64,000 nt of DNA from Mastigamoeba balamuthi. Taxonomy: Eukaryota > Evosea > Mastigamoebida > Mastigamoebidae. Position 1 is the stretch's first letter; each line of letters opens with the position of its first letter. The translations under genes and the position numbers were made by a program. Of the stretch, positions 54,974 to 64,000 are shown piece by piece. The notes under the pieces are model-generated. The model saw only the letters and a program-made list of their open reading frames with translations, had not been told where the DNA came from and did no database searches. The DNA is taken from contig CACRSC010000022.1 of assembly GCA_902651635.1 (NCBI GenBank), positions 227,522 through 291,521 of the forward strand, written 5' to 3'.

Positions 54974-55810
54974 ATGAACACTCGGACACTGTGTTTCTCG
55001 CTGCTCGTGGCCCTGCCTGTGCTCGCGGGAGGCTGCTCCAACCTGCTCAGCGCCCAGCTCGTCTACACCTCCGCCACATGGGGCGCCGACTACAACTGGG
55101 GGTTCATCGTGACGCCGACGCCCCCGGGACCCGAGTGCACACAACTGACCCAGTGGAACTGGTTCTCCCGCACGGCCGAGTTCTCTCTGTACTACAACGC
55201 CGCCAAGGGGAGCGCCGTGGTCAAGGGCCTCGCCATCGTCGTCAACGGCGACCCCGACAGGAGCGCCAGGGTGTCCTCTGTGGAGATCATGCTGGGGGCC
55301 CGTAAGGCGTCTTCGAACTGTTCAGTACTGGATTCCGAGAATTATCCAGGAATTTTCTCACGTGGTTTCCCAGTGGCCGAGGACCATCCCCCGCATGTCG
55401 CGGGTCGTCTGCCAGTACCAGGCCCGTGTGCCCCTGAAGCAGGGCTCGGCGTTCCCCTCGGCGGTCTCTCTGAATGTCACGGCCCCTCAGTTCTGTCCTG
55501 TGACATCGAGCGTTCCTGTCCAGTACATCATTGTGAGCAGTGGCCGGTGTTTCAACCCCCCCGTGTGACAATTGCTCTGCACTAGAACTCGACCTGCGGG
55601 TACCTGTATGCCGGCGACCCCCCGGCGGAGAGCATACGGCAGTACTGCGTGCAGGACTACCACGGGGTGATCAGGGATAGGGAGGCCATGTCCGACGACC
55701 CCCAGTGCGGGGACACCACGTACTCGCGCAGCTACGTGCTGAAGTTCCCCGACGACCCGGCGGACAATAAGAAGCGCAAGGCCACGTGGTGTGCCCACAA
55801 GACTTGCTGA
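54974..55810 (+). CDS. Secreted Cys-containing protein, unknown family
   Basis: ATG 54974 opens a signal peptide (RTLCFSLLVALPVLAGG), then a beta-rich domain (WGADYNWGFIVTPTPPG, WNWFSRTAEFSLYYNAAKG, VVKGLAIVVNGDPDRS) up to about 55301. A second exon (VVSQWPRTIPRMSRVVCQYQ, SLNVTAPQFCPVTSSVPVQY) ends at about 55530 with a clear donor (gtgagc). A third (about 55584-55810) reads STCGYLYAGDPPAESIRQYC, SYVLKFPDDPADNKKRK and WCAHKTC before TGA. The phase of the first junction does not fit a simple GT-AG splice, so a boundary is misplaced or one base is wrong. Six or more Cys are spread over the last two exons, as in secreted disulphide-linked proteins. No family recognised. Confidence 0.5.
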
Positions 55811-57275
55811 AGTCTCAGTTCATTCTGAATTGGATTGCTGAAAGCAATTGCGACTTGCGGCCACATCTAATCTCGTCTGCTTGCTGTTTTCCCAACGCAC
55901 TCGAGGTGTTTCCATTTTCCCACTGCGCATACCCATGCAAGCAGATGGTGATGCGCAGGGAGGCGCAAGAAGGCACAGGAGCGGGCCGGATGAGGGGTGT
56001 TGACTCCAAAATGTTCAAGGCCAAGATGTGTGTCTCATTGTTTCAGGATCGCCTCTACAGCCCTACACAATCCAATCTGGCTCTGGCGAATTTTTCTGTG
56101 GGTCAAGATGTATGGGGAGCTGGCCATTAAATGGGCTGCCTGAGATGAAATGATACAAATGTGCCCCCAGAGTGAAAAGTCGTGAGAAAGCCATGCCTCT
56201 GACTTAGTCGCAGCATAACGACGTCATTTGCCCTCATAATTTTCGACTTCCAAGCAGCTGGCCCGAGATTTTGGCTGGAGGGAAAAATCACTTCCCCAGC
56301 GCCTCAGAAATGAGTTGGCTTTTTGGGCCAAGATGGAAAAGTTTTATATCTATACATTATGTATCAAAATGACGTAGAGACAGTAAAGTGGTTAAACAAT
56401 GGCAATGTTAGTATTGAGGAAGAAATAAATTATATGTTATGTATATGGTACATAATACTGCATGTATAATTGAGTAGATGATTATATGCTGAATGAAGTA
56501 GTAGATGTGTTGCACATGAATTGTATACAGTAGTAAATTGATAAATTGGTAAGACCAATGGACCCCAGACTTCACCATGGCCTATTGCGCATCACCAGTG
56601 CTCTACTTCCTGCATGACACTGCCAGGAAGCTGGTCAGGCCTGTGAACATCGACGAGCTGTGAGCACGTGCTGCACACCAGCAGATGCGTGCTCGTGTTG
56701 CACATTGCATGCCCCCAAATTTCGTTCACAGTGGGAAAGGCCTATTGCCCTGCCTTGCCGACTTCGCCCCAAGTCAAACGACCCTTGTTCATCAAAATCG
56801 ACCACGGCACTGCTGAGAACGGCCCTTCGCCTCAGCCCCTCCCGAAATTTGCAGCCACGTCACGTTTATATATGTATATGTGACGTTTTATGATATCTCG
56901 GCGCCGAAATAGCAAGGCCGTTGACTGGCATTGACTGCCGTGTTGTGATGGCGATAAGTTTGTCCTGACAAATATGTCGGACATATAGAAGTGACGTAAT
57001 CAAAGGAGGGCCTTCGGAGAGGAACGGGAGTCTTCTGGCTTAGCACTCGTCGGGCAAGAGACAACATAGATTCGAGGCTTTTGGCGTTGTGTGTGAGGGG
57101 TAGGGGGAGGGCTCTCTCGAGCATGCCACGGGCAGAGTAACGCCAGCACGAAGGCCTTCATTGCAGTCCAGTGCGGCCCCTGTTGGCCCGAAATGGGGAT
57201 GAAATCGTGTTTGAATGGAACGCGTAGGACGGGTGTGGGCGAAACTCGAAACTCGTGTGAGCAATGTGCTTGCCA
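55811..57275. other. Long AT-richer spacer
   Basis: From about 56150 to 56560 the sequence is strongly AT-rich (tatatgttatgtatatggta). No protein-like frame and no RNA gene recognised. GC rises again from about 57000. Confidence 0.4.
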
Positions 57276-60200
57276 CTACTTCGGGCACAGTGCGGCCTGC
57301 TCTGCCAGCGTCGCTGCGATTGCCCCGGGAATCCCCCAGCGCTCAAGCGACTCCTGCTTCTGCGCGGCCAGGGTCCCAACGTCTTCAACCTCGTTGTCCT
57401 CCACCAGCATCTTCCTCCACCGCTCCAGCTTGTTCGGGTCCTTCTTCGGGAATACCGCCCGCAGCCACTCCAGGTCGATCTTCGTCTCGGGGTTCGCGAA
57501 AAGGGGGTTGGCTGCCGCAGGGGCGGCAGGCGGGGCTCCGGAATCCCTGTGGGTTTGCGTGTTGTGTGAGAGGCTCTCGCTTGCCCGCCAGAAAAAGGAG
57601 GAAGCGGACGGACAGTGTGCTGGTTGCCGCTGTGCTCCCCGCAGCAACTGCATCGAACGCCTGTGCCAGCCCCTTGGGTGCCTTGGGGGAAACTTGTGCA
57701 GCAAGGACGTCAGTTTGGTCGCTCTGCGAGAGAAAAACATGTGCTGTGCGCACAGTTGATCACTTGGCCGAACTGGTACGAGATCAGGGCGTTGCAGCGC
57801 TTGACATCGTTTGGGCTCTCGAAATACTTGGTCAGCTGCTCGAGTTGCATGCGGCCAAAGAGCTCCTCCATGGCCTCCTTGCCGAGCACGACGAGCTCGC
57901 AGTTCTGCGGAATCGTAAGCGCCACATCGCCGGTTCCCCTGAGCTCCCTAGTGTGGAGGGTTGTTCCGTCTCGGCTCTGGCGGGGGGGGGGGACGTCACA
58001 AAGTGGCGCAAGAGACGAAACTGGTGGTGCAGCTACCTTTGACTTGTACCACGTCCCAGGGCCCAAGGAAAGGCTCCCGTGCCTCAGAACGCTCTCGACC
58101 GACTTGGTGAGCCGAGTGGAGACAATGAAGAGCACGATGCGGCGCTGGGCCAGCGCCTCGCTCTCGGACGCGCGCGCAGCAACCAGCGTCTTGGAGATCT
58201 CCTCTCGGATGACCTTGAAGCTCGTGCCGTTGCCCTTGGCCCCCTGCAAGTTCTTGAGCGCGAACAGAGCCCACGGAGCCGACAGGTCGGAGACGTCGAG
58301 GTCGTGCCCGACAGAGTTGTCGAACGGCACTCCGATCGTGCGCGTGGAGAGACGCCCCTCCGAGAAGGGCCCCCAGTCTGCGGTGCTGAAGTTGTGCACG
58401 CGGCCGTCCTCGGGCGTCGACGGCTTTCCCTTGGGCACGCCGCTGTGGAACGAAGGGGTCGGCACGATCGCGAAGTTGCCCTCCGCGCTCGTCCTTTTGA
58501 TGACCTTCTCCTTGAACGACTCCGACCTGCTGAACGCGCCCACGGCGCTGTAGTTCTCCTTCGAGCGCAGCTTGATCGACAGCGTCTGCGCGAGCATCAA
58601 GACCAGCACGTGGCCGCGGTCCAGCACCGCCGGGAACCGCGAGACGTACTGCATGAGCCCGGCCATGCTCGACACGACGCCGTCGCCGCACGACGACAGC
58701 CAGTCCGCTGTGAACTTGGGGAAGACGAACGCGAACTCCGAGCCGACCGACTTGATGTGCACGCCGAGCTGCGAGATGAGGTCCAGGATCGGGCGGTTCC
58801 CGCCGTCCGGGAGCTGCACCACGAGGTTTCCGTCGAAGGTTGTCCCCGTGATGTCTGTGTGCAGGGGGGGGGGGTTTGGAGCAGTCAGTGTCTGAAAACC
58901 GGTTCACGGCTTCTTCAGCCGCAGCATGCACAGAGGAGGAGGGCTGTCGCGTAGGCTGCACGGAGGCCGCTGTCCTCCGGCAGCGTAGCCACGGGGGCTG
59001 AGGTGTCGGCGATGATCCTGCGGCTGACGTAGCCCTCCATGACGTCGTTGATGGGGCCGCGGATCTCCTCGTCTCTTGCGGTCAGGAGGGCCTCGAACGT
59101 CCTCTTGACGAGCCTGCCGATGCCGCCGCTGTACTCGAACACGACGGCTGCAACGTTCTCGGGGGAGGTGCGCAGGCGAAGCGACATCTCGTCGGCGAGC
59201 AGCTTGTCGCTGCCGAAGCAGGGCGTGTGCCGCTGGACTTGCACAATGTCTGCGGGCTCGAGTCGGAGAGAGGACAATTGAGAGATTGGTGACGTGACGA
59301 CGACACCGAGGCGAAAGAGGGTGTGAGCGTGCCTGCAGTGGGCCCATGGCGAGCAAGACGAGCCTCACAGGAGAGACTGTCATGCCGACGGCGAGTTGAG
59401 CAAGTGTGGCAGACTTGCCTGCGCAGAACACGAAGACGTTCTGGAGTGCGCAGGTAAGAAACACGTCGGAAGCGATTTGGTGACCGGACCTGAAGCCGAA
59501 GGAAGAGCTTGATCGCATCCAGGATGACGAGGTGAGGCTGCCTCTCCGAGAACTCTGCGAAGGCCTTCGTGTGCTGCTCTCCCCAGCCGATCTCGTCGAA
59601 GAAGAAGAACCACGAGCCCGCGTGACCCGTTTTCTCTTCGATGCTCTGCGACAAGACAAACAACAAAGTCAGCTGCGAACTGGTCGCTCGCCCGGGCTCC
59701 AACCTTGACAAGGCGCGCCGGTTCGAAGGAAACCTCCTCCTCGCTGCAGCCGGTCGCCGAGAGGAAGATCAGGCGGTACAGCGCCTCCTTGAACGTGGAC
59801 TTTGTCGGCCAGACGATGTTCTCGAGGTCGACGACGACAGTGCGGGCGTTGGCGTACTCTGCGACGAGCTCCCGAGTCCACGAGCGCGGCTGGTGCAGGC
59901 GGAGCTCTCGCAGGTTGGCGCGGTCGTGCTCCCGCGGAGTGTCGTCCGGAGGGTTGAGCAGAGCTCCAGTGATCGGTCCGCCGCGCTCCAAGTCGTCGCG
60001 CAGGAGCGGGATGGCGTGCTCGCCGAAGAAGGTCTTGCCGGCGCCGAACATCTGGGACGAGTACAGGAGGTACGGCTTCTCGCTGGCGGCGATGCTGCGG
60101 TTGGCGAGCGCCGTGCGAACGAGGATCTCGACCTCGAGCTCGCGGTCGACCGGGTGCAAGCTCAGGTCCGGCGCGCTCTTTCCCGCCGGCGACTGGAGAA

Positions 60201-60475
60201 GCAAACGGGGTGAGGTTTGTGAGGTGCGCGATGTCGAACCGCTGGACGTGCCTTAGGAACAACGCGAGGGGGTTGCCTCTGCTTCTGCTCGCCTGCCTCC
60301 GCCGGCGCTGAAGTTTGAAGTCGAAGGTGTCCAAAAAAGTGTGTCTCTGGAAAAAGGGGGCGCGGGCTACGGCGCGGTGGGTGGGGGACGGATACCTTGG
60401 CCAGCGGCATTTCTCGGTTTCTTGCTTTGTTGCTTCTCCATCTCGCCCTCCGCGGCTCTCTTCATGAAGCATCAA
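57276..60475 (-). CDS. Multi-exon P-loop NTPase with SAM-like tail, possibly of the Crinkler/RHS (CR) group
   Basis: About seven minus-strand exons. A Walker A motif lies in QMFGAGKTFFGEHAIPLL (about 60036-60060) and a Walker B-like FFFFDEIGW near 59590-59620. Then come LVILDAIKLFLRLQ, NVFVFCAGKSATLA, FEYSGGIGRLVKRTFEALLT, a long domain with FAFVFPKFTADWLSSCGDGV and PWALFALKNLQGAKG, and ELVVLGKEAMEELFGRMQLE. The last exon (PLFANPETKIDLEWLRAVFP; MLVEDNEVEDVGTLAAQKQE; WGIPGAIAATLAEQA) resembles a SAM-like helical module and ends at the TAG 57276-57278. A P-loop ATPase followed by a long unknown domain fits the CR/RHS-type proteins of protists, some of which are effectors or nucleases, but no nuclease motif could be assigned. 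Start near 60475 (or 60410) is uncertain. Function open. Confidence 0.45.
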
Positions 60476-61644
60476 AATGATGTGAACTAGTAATAGGAGA
60501 GAGATCAGAGCAATAAAGCTCTATGTTTCTGGGTGCAGGGAGAGCGACGTCATTCGCCGGGGCGGGAGTCAATTGAACAGGGGGAATCCTGACGCAGGTC
60601 CAGTAGGATTTTTTCCGCTGACGTCCTTGCTCTCGCAGATTTGACCGTGACATTCGGCAGACCTTAGGCGAGGACGCCGTACTCGCCACTTGTCGAGCTT
60701 GGATGACTCGGCTCGTTGGACTTGAAGCGTCTAGGTACTCGGGGTCATGGCCGGTCTCTGATTTTCACCAAAACAACTGGCGAAGATTTTCACATGACTG
60801 TCACAGTTGGTGAAAATCTGGGCCCCAGCGCTCTGAAAAAAATCCGTAGCCCCCCCTTCAGGGTAGGAAAAAGATGGGCGGCGTTTCGTTGGACTGCAGT
60901 GAAGAGGCCGAACGGAAGTGTGCTGAGGGTTGCAGGCGTGGTTGCAATAACCACAAACAAGCTGGGGCCTCGGTGCTCCAAAAATAGATCTTGAGAGAAA
61001 CGTGGGGAAAACAGGATGTGGACCGAGGCGGACAGCAGGAGGAGGGGCACGAAGGAGAAGAACGAATAGCGTGTTTGGTACATAGTACAGAGTGGCATGT
61101 TTGGAGTGAGGCAGCGGGCGCTGGGGCTAGTGATCATTTTCTGCAAGGACTGGCATCATTGTTGGGGTTGAGCACACCAATGGAGCAAGCAAGGGGGAGG
61201 ACGGCAGGAGCAGGGGCTTGCGGGAAATTGATGACCAGGTTGATGGAGTGCTGAGCACAGCATGCACCATACTGGAGCCATACCATAGGCCAGATGGGAT
61301 CAGGTGACACAAAGTTACCACTCTGCTCCTGCGAAAATGTTCTTGTCTGAATGAAATGAATCTTTGGAATTGGATTTACCTCTACTTGAGATACAACAAT
61401 ATGAAGTTACTTTTCAGGAATTTGGATTTTGTGGTTGATAATTTGGTCTTTTGTACCACCTGGGATGATCTGTGTGAGTAATGCCAGAGCACTCACAACA
61501 AGAAAGACAAAGAAACACACCTCTTGGGGCTGGAGGAGACTGATCAGGGTGTCAGATGTGACAGTTTATTTCAAAGAAGCAGAGGCAGGAGCTGACTAAG
61601 GCAATCTGGCATGGCTGAGTTGTGGGCAGATTTCTCCCACTGGT
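60476..61644. other. Spacer
   Basis: GC falls steadily to the right. No gene recognised; short frames only. Confidence 0.4.
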
Positions 61645-61806
61645 CTAAAAATAACTTCCAAAGGCATCAGCTCAGTCCTGGCCCCCCTGGGGTTCTTTTA
61701 GCTCTATAGACCTGTAGAGGCCACGTCCTCTACAGGTCTATAGAGCTAAAGAACCCCCCAGGGGGGCCTACAAAAAGTTGATGCCTTTTTGCCAGGATTA
61801 TTTTTG
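61645..61806. mobile_element. Long inverted repeat, hairpin (foldback/MITE-like)
   Basis: The core arms ccccctggggttcttttagc... (61683-61720) and its reverse complement (61727-61766) are nearly perfect with a six-base loop (ccacgt). Outside them imperfect pairing continues: aaaataacttccaaaggcat at the left against atgcctttttgccaggattatttt at the right. The whole is about 160 bp, has no coding capacity and lies in AT-rich DNA. It looks like a miniature foldback element; target-site duplications were not identified. Confidence 0.75.
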
Positions 61807-62394
61807 CTGAATCAGAGTGGTAATGTACTGAACAAGAAAGCAATTAAGGCAGAAGTCGGTACTGCAGTCACGTGCAGAGTGTGCACCATTACGAGTTGTG
61901 CCTGTGGCCCAGCTGAACTGGTGTGAATGTCAAGAGAATGGGAATGAGGGTGTTAACACACAACTTCTTAAACAGACAGTTATCAGTTTTGAGGTTGGCT
62001 GAGCTGAATGCAACAAGACTATGAGAGAAAGGGCCAGACTAGGGCTGCCGATGAGTATACTTGTTCGAGTACTTGTACTCAGAGACAAAAAGTGGAATGA
62101 ATACTCGTTACTACTCGTAACTACTTGTCATTTGAATTGAATCTGGAAATGCCAATTGTATCTGATAACCCACAGATTTTCCTGATGTTGGCAGTTTTTG
62201 AGTCTCTTTTACTCCAGACCAATGGTGCAACAGTCTCTTCCCCCCACCGATGGGCTGCTTCAAGCACCTCCTCTTGCTCTTGCTGCTGCTTCACCACCTC
62301 TAGCAGCCATCCACACTCCCACTCTACCTACAAGGTGTGAGATTAACCCTTTTTGGCCTTACTGGTGTCTTCCTTCCTGTGTGTATCTACCCTC
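61807..62394. other. Spacer
   Basis: AT-rich, no gene recognised. Confidence 0.4.
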
Positions 62395-62835
62395 GTATGT
62401 TCTACATTGTCCTGGCATGTTCTACATTGTCCTGGCCATGCTGCCTGTGTTCTATGACGTCCTGACCATGCTGCACATGCCCAACATCATCGTGAACATG
62501 CTGTGCATGTTCTTCATCGTCCTGGCCATGCTGCCCATGCCCAACGTTGTCCTGGACGTGCTGCACGTGTTCTACGTCGTCCTGGCCATGCTGCCCGTAT
62601 TCTACATCGTCCTGGCTGTGCTGCACATGCCCAACGTCGTCTTGGCCATGCTGCCTGCGTTCTATGTCGTCCTGGATGTGCTGCACATGCCCAACATCGT
62701 CCTGGATGTGCTGCACGTGTTCTACATTGTCCTGGCCATGTTGCACATGCCCAATGTGTCTTGGCCATGTTGTGCATGCTCACTGTCATCCTGGTTGTGT
62801 TGCATGTGGTTTGTCCTGGGTGTGCAATGCTGTGT
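62395..62835. repeat. 30-bp minisatellite, open in several frames on both strands
   Basis: About fourteen imperfect tandem copies of a 30-bp unit of the form gtcctggacgtgctgcacat followed by gcccaacatc or gttctacatc. Because 30 is a multiple of three and the unit lacks stops, long frames exist on both strands (for example QHGQDDVEHVQHIQDDVGH on the minus strand). Purity falls toward the right end. No start, splice or homology supports a protein. Confidence 0.85.
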
Positions 62836-63250
62836 TGGCATGTTGCATACCATCCTGGACATCTGGAAATGCTGTGCCATACAGAACCCAACGTTCAGAC
62901 CCAATGCTGATTGCTGGGGCAGTTTTTGTACCCCATCCAAAGTGGAATGAGCCTCGTGCATCAGTAGCCTACAAGGAGTTCGTGTTTTTCCAAGCATCAG
63001 GAGACGAGGTATGTTTGTTTCTGAGTGCACTACATGATACTGACACAAGACAGTTGTGGCTGTGGAACGGGTTTTTTAAGCAGTGCGGGAAGTGCATCAC
63101 ACTTTCAGCAGACAACAAAAGCAAGAAGCACATCAAGAAAGAGAGATTGCCAGCAGCAACAAGCTCCACAATCATACAGTTCAACTCCTATGAATACTGG
63201 TAAATGGAAGTGAAATGTGTGTGGCACCTCTTACTTGAGAGGGTTGAAAA
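62836..63250 (+). other. Degenerate coding trace, possibly mobile-element derived
   Basis: An open plus-strand frame continues past the minisatellite to TAA at about 63203. It includes KEFVFFQASGDEVCLFLSAL and RQLWLWNGFFKQCGKC. Composition is protein-like, but no family is recognised and the start lies in repeat sequence. Confidence 0.3.
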
Positions 63251-63368
63251 CGCTTTGAAGTGTTCACTGTTGATGGTCTGGTGTTGTTGTGTGTGTCGCG
63301 AGGTGTTTGGTGAGGTTGCTTGGAGAGATCATGTTTGTCAAGCTTCCTGAATTCCAGTGCCTGATTGA

Positions 63369-63990
63369 CTACCTAAGTCGCAAGGAGGTGAAATGTAACA
63401 CTGTTTCGTTTTCTCTGACAGTTATTTGGTAGTTGACCTCAATGGCAACAGAAACCTTCAAGAAGAAGCTTAGAATCATGTGAAACAAACGTGCAGAACC
63501 GCTTCCTGCATGTCCATCACACTGCAGTTGGTTTACCAGCATCAGTGGTGTTTTGGCCAGCAATACCATGTAATCTGCATAAGCTAGTACCCCCTGCTTG
63601 GGGCTGTGGATGTCTAGAGCATCAGGGTGTGTTTCTATTTGGTATAAGTGGGGATTAGTGGCGAGGTTGAAGAGCATGCAGGAGAGGGGGTCCTGGTGAA
63701 TTGAGTCGTATGCCCACCCAAATCTCTATTCCCGAATTCCAACATCACATACCTACCATATGTACAACATACAACTTAAATCCTGTTTTTTCTGATATCA
63801 GACAGAATTTTTTTTGCTGGAGCAGAGTGGTACTGCTGAGCCATAGCCTGGATGCTGATGATGCATTCAAAGACATGGCTGAAGATGTTGCCAAAGGTTA
63901 TGTATTTCAAGGTAGGTAACTCACTGAACTTGTACTGGGCATTGATCTGGCTGAGGGACATGCTGGGAGGCAGCTTCTCAGTGTGACCAG
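63369..63990 (-). pseudogene. LINE-type reverse transcriptase remnant
   Basis: The minus strand reads HQDPLSCMLFNLATNPHL then GVLAYADYMVLLAKTPL. These correspond to motifs B and C of a non-LTR reverse transcriptase (QGDPLSP...LFNL and the YADD box). The catalytic box reads YADY, so the second Asp is lost. Upstream (63961-63776) in another frame is further coding-like sequence with a stop between, so several breaks are present. The element runs past the window edge or is already truncated. Confidence 0.6.
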
Positions 63991-64000
63991 TGCTGGCCTT

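Noticed and set aside
62402-62746. Minisatellite frame as a genuine repeat protein
   Set aside because: Frames are open on both strands only because the unit is a multiple of three without stops; no start or splice support.
1-64000. tRNA and rRNA genes
   Set aside because: Scanned by eye for A and B box patterns and conserved rRNA text; none found with adequate pairing.

Overview
This is eukaryotic nuclear DNA. About thirty gene or gene-fragment models are visible. Most are GC-rich protein genes split by short GT-AG introns (roughly 45-150 nt), with standard stop codons and poly-Gln/Ser/Pro linkers. The gene set (three-CH-domain RhoGEF, GH7 cellobiohydrolases, PBZ zinc finger, PARP-type transferase, Cdc20, RPP38, kinesin-like protein, remnants of the ciliary factor ZMYND10, P-loop NTPase resembling the Crinkler/RHS group) suggests a free-living GC-rich protist whose ancestors had motile flagella. 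An amoebozoan of Mastigamoeba type is my best guess; this is inference, not proof.

Layout. 0-4.2 kb: lower-GC DNA with broken mobile-element-like coding fragments. 4.8-8.2 kb: a COPI-associated-type membrane protein (-) and, divergent from it, a PBZ zinc finger/protein kinase fusion (+). 8.7-11.9 kb: a receptor-like protein with signal peptide, leucine-rich repeats, Cys-rich modules, one membrane span and a cytoplasmic PARP-type ADP-ribosyltransferase domain, followed by a broken partial copy. 14.1-17.4 kb: rhodanese/dual-specificity phosphatase and a PP2-like protein. 18.4-20.2 kb: Cdc20 (-), with one apparent frameshift. 21.0-23.1 kb: PH/PX protein. 23.8-27.2 kb: RPP38 and a three-finger C2HC protein (-). 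27.4-32.9 kb: CH-CH-CH-RGS-DH-PH RhoGEF (-). 33.5-39.9 kb: dispersed, broken and internally duplicated ZMYND10 pieces around an unknown acidic-tail gene (-) and a broken Cache-like sensor fragment. 41.7-43.4 kb: metallophosphoesterase. 44.7-49.7 kb: two convergent GH7 cellobiohydrolases with a small coiled-coil gene between them. 50.7-52.2 kb: kinesin-motor-like protein lacking its nucleotide motifs. 53.2-55.8 kb: two genes of unknown function, one secreted. 57.3-60.5 kb: multi-exon P-loop NTPase with a SAM-like tail. 60.5-64 kb: AT-richer DNA with a long hairpin element, a 30-bp minisatellite and a LINE-type reverse transcriptase remnant.

The most interesting point is the neighbourhood at 5.9-11.9 kb. 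A kinase carrying a poly(ADP-ribose)-binding zinc finger lies 560 bp upstream of, and on the same strand as, a transmembrane receptor whose intracellular domain is a PARP-type transferase keeping an apparent H-Y-E triad. This could be a reader/writer pair of a membrane ADP-ribose signalling route. The domain assignments are read from sequence; the functional link is inference. Two single N positions (21443, 26755) mark contig joins, and the one at 26755 separates two near-identical 340-bp copies that are probably an assembly artefact.
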